This document shows positions 9,201 through 17,010 of a stretch of 64,000 bases of DNA, piece after piece. The stretch is from the NCBI GenBank assembly GCA_903918755.1, contig CAIXFN010000075.1:21366-85365 (forward strand). Reading direction: 5' to 3'. Made by a program: the position numbers and the translations under genes. Source of the DNA: an uncultured Pedosphaera sp. GTDB taxonomy: Bacteria; Verrucomicrobiota; Verrucomicrobiia; Limisphaerales; Pedosphaeraceae. The notes beneath the pieces are model-generated. The model had not been told where the DNA came from, made no database searches, and was given only the letters and a program-made list of their open reading frames with translations. How positions within the stretch are numbered: the first letter of the stretch is position 1; each line of letters starts with the position of its first letter.

Positions 9201-9810
9201 ATTGAACCGCATCGACGACGCCATCCTCGTCGCCCGCACCTGTCTCAAATTGGACAAATACAACGTGTCCATCGAGGGATTGGTCAAAAATCTTGAGGAT
9301 ATCAAGGCGCACATGGTTAATGGCCAGATTCCCCAACCGCCACCCCCGCCCAATTTTGCCGAGCTCGAGAAGGCGATCGCGGACAACCCGACCAACTTCC
9401 AAATGGCCTTCAACTTGGTCTCCGCTTACTTCCAATCCCAGCAAAGCGAAAAAGCCATGGCCGTGCTCGATACCATCCTGGCCAATCCCCGCGTGGATGT
9501 GCCGGCGGTCTCCACCGTCGCCCAGTTCTATGCTTCGCGCGGCATGAACGCCAAACTGGAGCTCGCCCTCGAACGGCTCACCCAATTGAATACCAACTTC
9601 TCCGAGGCTTGGTACGATTTGGCCTACCTCAAGCTCAACGCGGGCAAGACGAACGAATCCCTGGATTCCTTGCGTCGCGCCATCGTGACCAGCAACCAGC
9701 GTCTCGCCCAGAATCCGGGCGCTTCCAATCTGCTCAAGAGCGCCAAGGTGGATGCGCGGTTCGTGCCGTTGCGCGAAAACGCCGCTTTCAAGGAATTGGT
9801 CAAGCCCTAG
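6277..9810 (+). CDS. DUF2723 polytopic membrane protein with C-terminal TPR region (copy 2)
   Basis: 1177 residues, a tandem paralogue of the preceding gene. Both copies share the same layout: proline-rich N-terminus, the LTLEDSGELATGSFYAGVPH loop, about twelve transmembrane helices, the soluble segment containing RFCPTYMIFCESFIPP, and a TPR tail. Identity is near complete over the membrane core and the segment IANFVEKVYLQRDFSGF, and falls in the first 40 and last 200 residues. The tail carries a short PQPPPPPN insert at about residue 1020 that copy 1 lacks. This pattern fits a duplication in which the active part is constrained and the ends have changed partner. Predicted role as for copy 1: a GT-C glycosyltransferase acting on exported proteins. 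Confidence 0.9.
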   Translation: MITDNTKPTASADKAKVVGTKPAPLKSAAAITPPPTPTLVAPPPLFRRVDWLTFASTVVLVLIGYLITLSPDLTLEDSGELATGSFYAGVPHPPGYPLWTLFTWLFTVLVPISNIAFRVSLASAVSGSLAAGFLALITSRGSSMLIESIPDFKDISKRVESGICMVAGFVAGMLLAYNGYMWSQSIIVEVYPFSVLSLMGVVGCLLRWIYAPHQRRYLYVAWLLFGVCFTNHQTLIVAAMGIEVAILAAQPKLGRDLLLGNSVFYLLGVLILASHLMGTFEPNGMVKTIFHIVGVGSIIGCGWLTVQTRKLGTEWLPVIAMFLLWLVGAGIYFWMPLSSMSNPPMNWGYPRTWEGFLHALTRGQYEKTNPTDFFNDPWRLVMQLGLYFSCASEEFNLLNLVLAAVPFFFLFRMQKRERAWIIGLTAIWSCLAILLMILLNPTPDRATRDLIRVFFTSSYAIISILIGYGITLITAYMATHYATFRRWGLMGGGVAIGLALYSLAETAQSFFSHVPDKNGLQLFFYAIGRVFVKDQYALPIIAGMILVGITLLYVLSLSVMRKQAPMAFALVLFAMLPVRSILAHWSDNEQHGHLFGFWFGHDMFTPPFNIYPKMTRDAVLFGGTDPGRFCPTYMIFCESFIPPSKRRDPDFDRRDVYIITQNALADGTYLEYIRAQYNRSTQIDPPFFQEMLRTTKEKERDYNTNILARLAFATLDKPFLSLGKKIETRRRAEGVFPPKEIYTPTIEDSQRCFSEYLADAQRRVQHDTSFPNEPRQIKPGEDVHIIDQRVQVSGQVAVMSINGLLTKVIFDHNPTNEFFVEESFPLDWMYPHLTPFGVIMKINRQPVPEFTEEIVKKDHEFWSKYSERLIGNWVTYQTTVQDIANFVEKVYLQRDFSGFLGDRKFIRDDTAQKAFSKLRSSIGGIYSWRISASRSPEERKRMVQEAEFAYRQAFAFCPYSPEAVYRYVTLLASPELNRIDDAILVARTCLKLDKYNVSIEGLVKNLEDIKAHMVNGQIPQPPPPPNFAELEKAIADNPTNFQMAFNLVSAYFQSQQSEKAMAVLDTILANPRVDVPAVSTVAQFYASRGMNAKLELALERLTQLNTNFSEAWYDLAYLKLNAGKTNESLDSLRRAIVTSNQRLAQNPGASNLLKSAKVDARFVPLRENAAFKELVKP

Positions 9811-9919
9811 ACATTCCCTCCCCGGTTGCCCACATCGGGGTTGCCAACCGCCGATTATGGTATATTTTTCCCCACGGCTCCGGCTCATCCGGGGCCGGGA
9901 TCAAACTTAAAGAAACATC

Positions 9920-10468
9920 ATGGCTGAATCAGAAGGAACAGTAGCATCAGAGGAAACGCCGGTCGCCGGCACTGAAACCGTCGGCGGGGCCGAGTTGGAA
10001 GCCTTGAAGGCCCGGGCCGCCAAGGCCGATGAAAATTGGGAACGGCTCCTGCGCGCCACCGCGGACTTTGATAATTATAAAAAGCGCGCCGCCCGGGAAC
10101 GGGACGACGCTCTGAAATACGCCAACGAGAATCTCATGAAGAAACTCGTCCCGGTGCTCGACAGTTTCGAAATGGCCCTCTCCGCGGGCAACCAAAGCCC
10201 CGGTCAGGCCGGCGCGACGCAGTCCCTCCAGACGGGGATCCTCATGATCCTGCAGCAGCTCAAGAGCGCCCTGGCGGAAAGTGGTCTCGAAGAAATTGAT
10301 GCTGCCGGCCAGCCGTTTGATCCGAATTGGCACGAAGCGGTTTCCCAACAGGAATCCGCCGACGTCCCCGAAGGCCACGTTTTGCAACAGCTCCGCCGCG
10401 GCTTTAAGTTGCGGGACCGCCTCCTGCGTCCCTCCCTGGTCATTGTCGCCCGTCCTCCCGCCAACTAA
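9920..10468 (+). CDS. grpE: GrpE, nucleotide exchange factor of DnaK
   Basis: 182 residues. An acidic, disordered N-terminus (1-28) leads into the long dimerising helix (ELEALKARAAKADENWERLL) with the GrpE signature ATADFDNYKKRAARER at about 47-62. The C-terminal beta domain has the family pattern FDPNWHEAV, then GHVLQQLRRGFKLRDRLLRPSLVIVA. GrpE releases ADP from DnaK in the cytoplasm. dnaJ follows after three bases, so the two are surely co-transcribed; dnaK is not in this window. No CIRCE-type inverted repeat is visible upstream, so HrcA control is not supported here. Confidence 0.97.
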   Translation: MAESEGTVASEETPVAGTETVGGAELEALKARAAKADENWERLLRATADFDNYKKRAARERDDALKYANENLMKKLVPVLDSFEMALSAGNQSPGQAGATQSLQTGILMILQQLKSALAESGLEEIDAAGQPFDPNWHEAVSQQESADVPEGHVLQQLRRGFKLRDRLLRPSLVIVARPPAN

Positions 10469-10471
10469 CCC

Positions 10472-11602
10472 ATGGCCAAACGCGACTATTACGAAGTCCT
10501 CGGCGTGGAGCGGGAAGCGGACGCCGAGGAAATCAAAAAGGCCTACCGCAAGCTGGCGGTCAAATATCACCCGGATAAAAATCCCGGGGACAAGGCGGCC
10601 GAGGATAAGTTCAAGGAACTGGGCGAAGCTTACGAAGCCTTGAGCGACCCCCAAAAGCGGGCCGCCTACAACCAACACGGTCACGCCGCCTTTGATCCCC
10701 GCTCGCGCGCGGGTGCCGGCCGCGCCGGCGGTTTTCATGATCCTTCCGACATCTTTCGCGACGTGTTCGGCGGGGGCGGAATCTTTGACGACCTGTTCGG
10801 CGGTGGTCGGGGGGAATCGACGTCCGGCCAACGCGGAACCGACCTGCGCTATGACATGGAGATTACCTTCGAAGAAGCCGCCCACGGCTGCGAGAAGGAA
10901 GTTTCCGTCACCAAGCCCGGTCGCTGCGAATCGTGCAATGGCACCGGGGCGGAAACCGGCTCCAAGGCCCGCGGATGCACGACCTGCGGTGGCCGTGGCC
11001 AGGTCATCAGCTCCCGGGGTATTTTCAGTATTGCCCAGGCTTGTCCGCGTTGCGAAGGCACCGGCCGGATTCTCGAAAAACCCTGCCAGCAATGCGCGGG
11101 CGCGGGCCGCCGGGAAATCAGCACCAAGATCAAATTGCGCATTCCAGCAGGCGTGGACACCGGCTCCCGCCTCCGTTCCACGGGGAATGGTGAGGCCGGT
11201 CTTCGCGGCAGCCCTCCCGGCGATCTTTATGTGGTGTTGCACGTCAAAGCGCACGACATTTTCCAGCGGGATGGCGACGACCTGATTTGCGAAGTTCCCA
11301 TCAGCTTCGTTCAGGCTGCTCTGGGCGCCGAGGTGGAGGTCCCCACCCTGGAAGGCAAGATGCCCATCCGCGTGCCGGCCGGCACCCAGTCCGGCACCGT
11401 GTTCCGGGTCAAAGGCAAAGGGGTAAAGAACATCCAGGGCTTCGGTCATGGCGACCTGCACGTGCGGGTCAATGTGGAAGTCCCCACCCGCCTGAACCAG
11501 GCCCAGCGCACCAAGCTCATGGAATTTGCGGAAGTTTGCGATGAGACGGTTAACCCGTTGACCCAGGGCTTTTTCGAGAAGGCCAAAAAGCTCTTCCGCT
11601 GA
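10472..11602 (+). CDS. dnaJ: DnaJ chaperone
   Basis: 376 residues, full length for a type I Hsp40. The J domain spans 1-70 with the HPD motif at 33-35; a Gly/Phe-rich linker follows (about 75-120); four CxxCxGxG zinc-binding repeats ([32 protein letters not shown]) lie at about 151-211; two C-terminal substrate-binding beta domains complete it. The second and fourth repeats keep both cysteines, so both zinc sites should form. DnaJ delivers unfolded clients to DnaK and stimulates its ATPase. It lies three bases after grpE and 38 bases before rsmE, all on one strand. Confidence 0.97.
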   Translation: MAKRDYYEVLGVEREADAEEIKKAYRKLAVKYHPDKNPGDKAAEDKFKELGEAYEALSDPQKRAAYNQHGHAAFDPRSRAGAGRAGGFHDPSDIFRDVFGGGGIFDDLFGGGRGESTSGQRGTDLRYDMEITFEEAAHGCEKEVSVTKPGRCESCNGTGAETGSKARGCTTCGGRGQVISSRGIFSIAQACPRCEGTGRILEKPCQQCAGAGRREISTKIKLRIPAGVDTGSRLRSTGNGEAGLRGSPPGDLYVVLHVKAHDIFQRDGDDLICEVPISFVQAALGAEVEVPTLEGKMPIRVPAGTQSGTVFRVKGKGVKNIQGFGHGDLHVRVNVEVPTRLNQAQRTKLMEFAEVCDETVNPLTQGFFEKAKKLFR

Positions 11603-11603
11603 T

Positions 11604-11621
11604 CCCGCTCCCGCTCCCGCT
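11604..11621 (+). repeat. Three tandem copies of CCCGCT between dnaJ and rsmE
   Basis: The hexamer CCCGCT occurs three times head to tail, directly after the dnaJ stop. It is a short simple repeat with no evident function; slippage here would alter only the intergenic spacing. Confidence 0.6.
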
Positions 11622-11640
11622 CCTTTCGCCGCGCTCCGCT

Positions 11641-12396
11641 ATGCATCGCTTTTACCTGCCGCCGGAAAAATGCTCGGGCAATCTGCTCACCCTGGATCAC
11701 CGCGAAGCGCATCATGCTCTCACTGTGCTCCGCCTGCGGGCCGGCGAACGGCTGATGGTGCTCGACGGAGCCGGCACGGAACTGCTGTGCGAGGCGCAAC
11801 CCGGCGAGCGCGATCGCCTCACGCTCCGGGTGGCGCAACGGAACCTCATTCCCCCGCCGCCCTGTCTCATCACGCTGATCCAGGCCATTCCCAAGGGCAA
11901 GCTGATCGAGAGCATCATTCAAAAAGCCACGGAATTAGGAGTTCATCGCGTGGTGCCGTTGATTTCCGATCGGGTGGCGACGCATTTGGATGATGACTCG
12001 GCCGCCGCCAAGGCGGAAAAGTGGCAACACACGGCGATTGAGGCCATCAAGCAGTGCGGCTCCGCCTGGCTGCCCCGGATCGAAATACCCGTCACCCCCC
12101 GTGAGTATCTGGCCTCGGGCGAAAAATTTGATCTCGCCCTCATCGGCTCGCTGCAAGGCGATGCCCGTCACCCGCGGGCCTACTTCCAGACGTTTCGCCA
12201 GGAACGGCAGCGCGAGCCCCAATCACTCAGCGTCTGGATCGGTCCGGAAGGCGATTTCACCCCGGCGGAAATGAACGCCGCCAAATCTGCCGGTGTGCTG
12301 CCCATCACCCTGGGCCGTTTGGTGCTCCGTAGCGAGACGGCCGCGACTTACGCGCTCTCGGTGCTGAACTACGAGTTGCAAGCCGGCCCCGACTGA
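11641..12396 (+). CDS. rsmE: 16S rRNA (uracil-1498-N3)-methyltransferase RsmE
   Basis: 251 residues, the normal RsmE length. An N-terminal PUA-like domain (1-75, with HRFYLPPE and LDHREAHHALTVLRLRAGE) is followed by a SPOUT-fold methyltransferase domain. Diagnostic elements are AIPKGKLIESIIQKATELGV, the SAM-binding stretch IGPEGDFTPAE near 200, and the knot motif LGRLVLRSETA near 228. The enzyme methylates U1498 of 16S rRNA in the 30S subunit using S-adenosylmethionine. It is commonly found next to dnaJ in diverse bacteria, as here. Confidence 0.95.
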   Translation: MHRFYLPPEKCSGNLLTLDHREAHHALTVLRLRAGERLMVLDGAGTELLCEAQPGERDRLTLRVAQRNLIPPPPCLITLIQAIPKGKLIESIIQKATELGVHRVVPLISDRVATHLDDDSAAAKAEKWQHTAIEAIKQCGSAWLPRIEIPVTPREYLASGEKFDLALIGSLQGDARHPRAYFQTFRQERQREPQSLSVWIGPEGDFTPAEMNAAKSAGVLPITLGRLVLRSETAATYALSVLNYELQAGPD

Positions 12397-12491
12397 TTTC
12401 TTACCCGCTCAGGGACTCGCCGTGCGACCACCAGGTTAATTATCCCGGGCTTGTCGGCTGGCCTGAAATGAGTTCATCATGGCGCCACACC

Positions 12492-15035
12492 ATGAAACAC
12501 CGTTTCTTCCTCGCGGCCTCGCTCCTCGTCCCGGTCGTTGGTCTGCCCCTGGTCCTGGTGGCCGCGGATTCCGGCTCGGTGCTGCAACCGGAAACTTTTG
12601 CTCCCCTGGTGCAACAGTTCAATCGGGACGATGAGGAATTATATCGCAGCGAAATCCCCAATGCGACGGCGTGGGATTACCTGAAAGATCGGATTCCGCT
12701 CCTCGATTGCCCGGATCCGGAAATCCAAACCACTTACTATTTCCGCTGGTGGGCTTACCGGAAGCATATCAAAAAGACCCCCGCCGGTTATATCGTGGAT
12801 GAATTCCTGCCCCCGGTCGGCTGGGCGGGAAAATACAATTCCATCGATTGCGCCGCCGGGCATCATCTCTACGAAGGCCGCTGGCTCCGGGATCCCCAGG
12901 TGATGGATGACTATTCCCGTTTCTGGTTCCGCGGGGGTGGCGAACCCCGCCGCTACAGCTTTTGGGCAGCCGACGCCCTCTGGGCGCGGTACTGCGTCAC
13001 GGGCGATGCCGCGCTCCCGCTCGCACTTTTGCCCGACCTGGTCACCAATTATGTGGCCTGGGAAAACTCCCATCGGGATACCAACGGGCTCTATTGGCAA
13101 AATGACGGCAATGATGGGATGGAGGTCTCCATCGGCGGCAGCGGCTACCGTGCCACCATCAACAGCTACCAGTATGGCGATGCCCTGGCCATTTCCCGGA
13201 TTGCCGACCTGGCCGGCCAGTCCGATCTGGCCCGTAGTTATCGGGAAAAAGCCGCCCGGATGAAGCGGTTGGTTCAGGACAAGCTGTGGGATCGGGCCGC
13301 GCAGTTTTTCAAGGTGCTCCCGCGCGGAACCAACCAAAGCCTGGCCCAGGTCCGGGAGGAACATGGTTTCACCCCTTGGTATTTCAATCTGCCGGACGCT
13401 GCCTACACCGTCGCCTGGCAACAAATCATGGATCCGCAGGGGTTTTACGCCCCCTTCGGTCCCACCACCGCGGAACAGCGCTGCCCGCAATTTGCCGTCG
13501 CCTATACGGGTCACGAGTGCCAGTGGAACGGACCGAGCTGGCCCTTTGCCACCGCAGTTACCCTCACCGCCCTGGCCAACCTTTTGAATGGCCCCGACCA
13601 GGAAACCGTGACCGCCCGGGATTATTTCACGCTGTTGCGCAATTACGCGAAATCCCAGCGCCTGCAACTTCCTGATGGCCGAATTGTGCCCTGGATCGAC
13701 GAAAACCAGAATCCCACCAACGGGGACTGGATCGCCCGCACCCTGTTGATCCAGCGCGGTCGCCAGATCCCGGAACGGGGCAAGGATTACAATCACTCCA
13801 CGTTCGCCGACCTCATTATTAGCGGCCTCGTGGGGCTCCGTCCCCGCAGCGATCAAATCGTGGAAATCAACCCGCTCGTGCCGGAAAACTGGGATTATTT
13901 CTGCCTCGATCGCGTGGCATACCATGGCGTCACTTTGACCATCCTCTGGGATCGGGATGGCAAGCACTACCGTCGCGGCGCGGGTTTGCGGGTTTTTGCC
14001 GATGGCCGGGAAATTGCCGCCTCGACGTGGCCCACCCGCCTGCGGGCTCCCCTCCCCGCCCGTCCGCTAACCACTTCCCTTGCGCCCGACCATGCTGCTA
14101 TCACTGCGCCTTCGACGGAGCCTGCGTTCGGCGGGTGGCAAAAATACGCCCAAAATCCGGTCTTGGGCGGTCAATACGGCACCTGCTTTGATATCGGAGT
14201 CTTGCACGAGGCGGATAAATATCGCATGTGGGTTTCCTGGCGGCCCAAAAAGTCCATCGCGCTTGTCGAAAGCGCGGACGGATTGCATTGGAGCGGTCCG
14301 CCCCAGGTCGTGCTCGGCCCCCGACCGGAATCCGGGTGGGAGGATGACATCAATCGTCCCTATGTGCTGAAACGCGGCGACACCTACCATATGTGGTACA
14401 CCGGCCAGGTGAAGCCCGGAGCACGCGATGGCCATTCCTGGATCGGCTACGCCACCAGCCCGGACGGCGTGAACTGGAAGCGCATGAGTGACAAGCCCGT
14501 TCTCACCTTCGACCAACCCTGGGAATTGGGGATCGCCGTCATGTGCCCTTCCGTGCTGTGGGATGAGACCATGGGCCGATTCTGCATGTGGTATTGCGGA
14601 GGCGAACAGAATGAGCCAAATGCGATTGGTTACGCCACCAGCCCCGACGGATTGGTTTGGACAAAATGTTCGGCCAACCCGGTTTTCCATTCCGACCCCA
14701 ACCTCCCCTGGGAAAAACACAAAGTAGCGGGCGTCCAGGTCACCCGCCAGGATGACTGGTATCTGCTATTCTACATCGGTTACCGGGATGAACCCGGCGC
14801 CCAGATTGGACTCGCCCGCTCGCGCAATGGCCGCTCCAACTGGCAACGCCACCCCGCCAACCCCATCGTTCGCTCCGGCCAGGACGATTGGGATTTTGAC
14901 GCCTGCTACAAACCATTCGCGCTATTTGACGGCGCCCAATGGCTTCTGTGGTACAACGGTCGCCATGGGGGACTGGAACAAATCGGCGTCGTCCAGCATC
15001 CCGGTGCCGACCTGGGATTTGAACCGCCCCGGTAA
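12492..15035 (+). CDS. Secreted two-module glycoside hydrolase: MGH1-like (alpha/alpha) barrel plus five-bladed-propeller-like domain
   Basis: 847 residues from the ATG at 12492, which gives a clean signal peptide (MKHRFFLAASLLVP to about VAA); an ATG eight codons upstream is in frame. Residues about 40-470 match the MGH1/trehalase-like (alpha/alpha)6 barrel class: WWAYRKHIKKTP, NDGNDGMEVSIGGSGYR and CQWNGPSWPFATAV are typical. A beta-sandwich linker follows (about 475-525). The C-terminal 290 residues are a GH43/GH32-like propeller with repeated blades (MWYTGQVKPG, GYATSPDGVNW, MWYCGGEQN, GYATSPDGLVW, LWYNGRHGG). Each module alone is a known type; the pairing suggests sequential action on one glycan, with substrate unknown. 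No close operon partner: rsmE ends 95 bases upstream. Confidence 0.82.
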   Translation: MKHRFFLAASLLVPVVGLPLVLVAADSGSVLQPETFAPLVQQFNRDDEELYRSEIPNATAWDYLKDRIPLLDCPDPEIQTTYYFRWWAYRKHIKKTPAGYIVDEFLPPVGWAGKYNSIDCAAGHHLYEGRWLRDPQVMDDYSRFWFRGGGEPRRYSFWAADALWARYCVTGDAALPLALLPDLVTNYVAWENSHRDTNGLYWQNDGNDGMEVSIGGSGYRATINSYQYGDALAISRIADLAGQSDLARSYREKAARMKRLVQDKLWDRAAQFFKVLPRGTNQSLAQVREEHGFTPWYFNLPDAAYTVAWQQIMDPQGFYAPFGPTTAEQRCPQFAVAYTGHECQWNGPSWPFATAVTLTALANLLNGPDQETVTARDYFTLLRNYAKSQRLQLPDGRIVPWIDENQNPTNGDWIARTLLIQRGRQIPERGKDYNHSTFADLIISGLVGLRPRSDQIVEINPLVPENWDYFCLDRVAYHGVTLTILWDRDGKHYRRGAGLRVFADGREIAASTWPTRLRAPLPARPLTTSLAPDHAAITAPSTEPAFGGWQKYAQNPVLGGQYGTCFDIGVLHEADKYRMWVSWRPKKSIALVESADGLHWSGPPQVVLGPRPESGWEDDINRPYVLKRGDTYHMWYTGQVKPGARDGHSWIGYATSPDGVNWKRMSDKPVLTFDQPWELGIAVMCPSVLWDETMGRFCMWYCGGEQNEPNAIGYATSPDGLVWTKCSANPVFHSDPNLPWEKHKVAGVQVTRQDDWYLLFYIGYRDEPGAQIGLARSRNGRSNWQRHPANPIVRSGQDDWDFDACYKPFALFDGAQWLLWYNGRHGGLEQIGVVQHPGADLGFEPPR

Positions 15036-15084
15036 CCATATTTTTCGGCACTGCGGGGTCGGGTTTCCGGCGAACCGGCATCGC

Positions 15085-15210
15085 TCACTTCCCGAGCATC
15101 TTGGCGATGACGAAGATGACGAAAGCTCCGAATAATCCTCCGCCACCGAGCAGATAGATCATGGAGTAGCCGGCGGCGGCGAACATGGGGAACATCAAGG
15201 TTGCAATCAT
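15085..15210 (-). CDS. 41-residue membrane peptide
   Basis: ATG at 15210 to TGA at 15085. The peptide starts MIATLMFPMFAAAG and has one long hydrophobic stretch (about residues 12-36, with YSMIYLLGGGG then FVIFVIAK) and a short charged end KMLGK. Nothing on either strand competes for this interval, and codon third positions are G/C-rich like the neighbours. It could be a single-helix membrane peptide; no function can be assigned. The ribosome binding site is weak. It lies downstream of, and on the same strand as, the 257-residue helical protein gene. Confidence 0.5.
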   Translation of the reverse strand: MIATLMFPMFAAAGYSMIYLLGGGGLFGAFVIFVIAKMLGK

Positions 15211-15272
15211 AAGTAGGCGTTTTGTTTTAGGAATCCGAATCGACTCAGTTAAATCGTGCCCCGACCCCGCCG

Positions 15273-16046
15273 TTAGAGAATGGTCAGCCCCATCGGTTCC
15301 GCGAGGGCTGGGGCTATGCTGTCGGCTTCATCTACGGACAATCGGCGGTTCTTGCGCATCCGCACTTCGGGTGGCTCCACCCACATCCACAAGCCTTTGA
15401 CCACATCCAAAAAACCGAGAAACTCGTGATGCTCCTTCTCCAGCGCGCGCGCCGCGTTCCGGAATTCATGATCATACAATTCCAGCTTGCGGCTTCCGCC
15501 TTCTCCGCGCTGGGGAAGTTTGGCCACCATGCCGCGAATAAATTGTTCGGCCGCTTCGCGGGAATGGCTTTTGAGCAATTCGAGCTTGATCCGCAGCGCC
15601 TGGGCGCACCAATGTACGGCCGCAAATTCATCCTCCAGTTTGCGGGCCAGCACATTCCAATCCTTCCGCCCGGCGGCTGCCAGTTCGTTCACCAGCCGGC
15701 GGATCTTTTCCAACTCGGAATGCAGGCGCTCCGCCATCCCCTGCAGGGTCTCCCAAATCGCCATCGCCCGCTGGTGCCCCGCATCGCCAGTGTCGTCGAG
15801 TGTGTTGGCCAGTTCCACCATCGAGGCGCTGATCAGTGTCTTCACCACGGCCACCCGATCCCATTGCCTCCGCCAGTTTGCTTTCCAGTCCGGATTCGCC
15901 GTGGCGGCCACTCCAAATTCCCGGGCCTTTTCCAATTCCTGGTCCAGCACCAATTCCCGGGCCTTTAATTGCGCGGCATCCACTCGCAATCCAATTTCCA
16001 AGAGTCGGGCAACCTCGTTTGCGTCTTCCTTCGGCGGGCTTTTCAT
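15273..16046 (-). CDS. Uncharacterised helical protein, 257 residues
   Basis: The start is placed at ATG 16046 (MKSPPKEDANEVARLL); the frame stays open 65 codons further upstream, but that extension is Gly/Pro/Arg-rich and does not look coding. The protein is almost entirely helical and highly charged (ARELVLDQELEKAREFG, LHSELEKIRRLVNELAAAG, LEKEHHEFLGFLDVVKG), without signal peptide or membrane helix, so it is probably cytoplasmic. I do not recognise the family. A 16-base perfect inverted repeat lies 16-31 bases upstream of the start. A gap of about 200 bases separates it from the aldolase gene on the same strand. Confidence 0.65.
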   Translation of the reverse strand: MKSPPKEDANEVARLLEIGLRVDAAQLKARELVLDQELEKAREFGVAATANPDWKANWRRQWDRVAVVKTLISASMVELANTLDDTGDAGHQRAMAIWETLQGMAERLHSELEKIRRLVNELAAAGRKDWNVLARKLEDEFAAVHWCAQALRIKLELLKSHSREAAEQFIRGMVAKLPQRGEGGSRKLELYDHEFRNAARALEKEHHEFLGFLDVVKGLWMWVEPPEVRMRKNRRLSVDEADSIAPALAEPMGLTIL

Positions 16047-16061
16047 AATGGCTGACGGCGC

Positions 16062-16077
16062 ACCGGGATTTCCCGGT
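16062..16077. promoter_or_regulatory. Perfect inverted repeat upstream of the 257-residue protein gene (possible operator)
   Basis: ACCGGGA and TCCCGGT arms separated by TT, centred about 24 bases upstream of the ATG at 16046. Position and symmetry suit a repressor site or a 5'-UTR hairpin; no regulator is identified. Confidence 0.35.
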
Positions 16078-16248
16078 CGCAGCCCGGCCCCGGACAATTT
16101 GGCAGCAGGTCGCCAAATTCCGGGACACCTTTTCGGATCGCGGGTTCCGGTGGACTGCCACCAGTCGCCCCACGCTTCCGACGGATGCTGCAAGGCAATA
16201 TGCCCGCCCGCCACTAGCTCCGCCATGGGGTGAAACCCCACCCTCCTC

Positions 16249-17010
16249 TTACAACTTCAAAACGCGCTGCCGCAAGGCTTCGTCCGGTCGTTGCGCAATG
16301 CGCGCCCGGTCGTGCGGGGTCAGGCAGACGGGTCCGCCCAGGGCCGCCGCCGCCAGCCAAATCCGCGCCGCCTTCTCCGTCATCAGCATTGCCGCCAACA
16401 CCGCTTCCGCCGTCCGGCCCAGCGTGATCACTCCGTGGTTGGCCAGCAGAACGACGCGCGGGGGCCGCTGATGCCGCGCCAGAAAGTCCTCCGTGCGCGT
16501 GGCAATCTCCTGCGCCAGGCGCAGGCCCGGATCCGTGTATGGCACATAAACCGATTCCACATCGCAGCACACAATCGCATCCGGAAAAGTGCGCTCTTGC
16601 GCAAAGGCCGGCCCTAGGGGCGAACACAAGATGCCGGTGCTGGCCACCGGGTGCGTGTGCCCCACAAAATTGATCCCGGGCAGGTTCAACAGCCACGCAT
16701 GAAACAGCGCTTCCACCGACGGCTTGCGGGCATCCGAGCGCACTCGTGATTGCAACAGGGCTGCATCCACCGCCGCATCCGCCATCCCGGTTTCCTGGAT
16801 CAATGGCACCAGCACGCCGGGCTGGCATTCCACCACCCCGTTTTCATCCAGGGTCGCCAGGTTGGAGCCGCTGGCCTTGACCAGGAACGTGCCGGATTCC
16901 AGCCGGGTCGAGGTGTTCCCTTCGCCCAGGATGGCCAGCGAATGTTGCGGATCACCCAGTTGGTGCGAGAGGCGCAGCAAGGCGCCCAGAGGTGTGGCGG
17001 GATCGATCAT
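16249..17010 (-). CDS. Class II aldolase/adducin family protein
   Basis: 253 residues from the ATG at 17010, whose ATGA overlaps the stop of the isomerase-like gene (17007-17010); the frame is open upstream only because it runs through that gene. Family landmarks: GEGNTSTR near residue 35 (phosphate-binding loop in the family), the acidic catalytic region, GHTHP near 130 and NHGVITLG near 195, which supply the zinc-binding histidines. FucA-type enzymes split L-fuculose 1-phosphate into dihydroxyacetone phosphate and lactaldehyde; other members act on rhamnulose, ribulose or threonate-derived substrates. The coupled isomerase-like gene favours a deoxy-sugar substrate. No sugar kinase is encoded next to the pair. 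Confidence 0.88.
   Translation of the reverse strand: MIDPATPLGALLRLSHQLGDPQHSLAILGEGNTSTRLESGTFLVKASGSNLATLDENGVVECQPGVLVPLIQETGMADAAVDAALLQSRVRSDARKPSVEALFHAWLLNLPGINFVGHTHPVASTGILCSPLGPAFAQERTFPDAIVCCDVESVYVPYTDPGLRLAQEIATRTEDFLARHQRPPRVVLLANHGVITLGRTAEAVLAAMLMTEKAARIWLAAAALGGPVCLTPHDRARIAQRPDEALRQRVLKL

Noticed and set aside
7990..9888. 632-codon open frame antisense to the second DUF2723 gene
   Set aside because: Its amino acid text is Gly/Asp/Val-rich without domains and mirrors the strongly biased codons of the sense gene, a usual effect in GC-rich DNA.
9811..9919. Possible promoter or CIRCE heat-shock element before grpE
   Set aside because: TTGCCA and TATATT are only 14 bases apart, and no TTAGCACTC/GAGTGCTAA inverted repeat is present.
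9947..11461. 504-codon open frame antisense to grpE and dnaJ
   Set aside because: The sense strand encodes two complete, recognisable chaperones; the antisense text has no domain and no start context.
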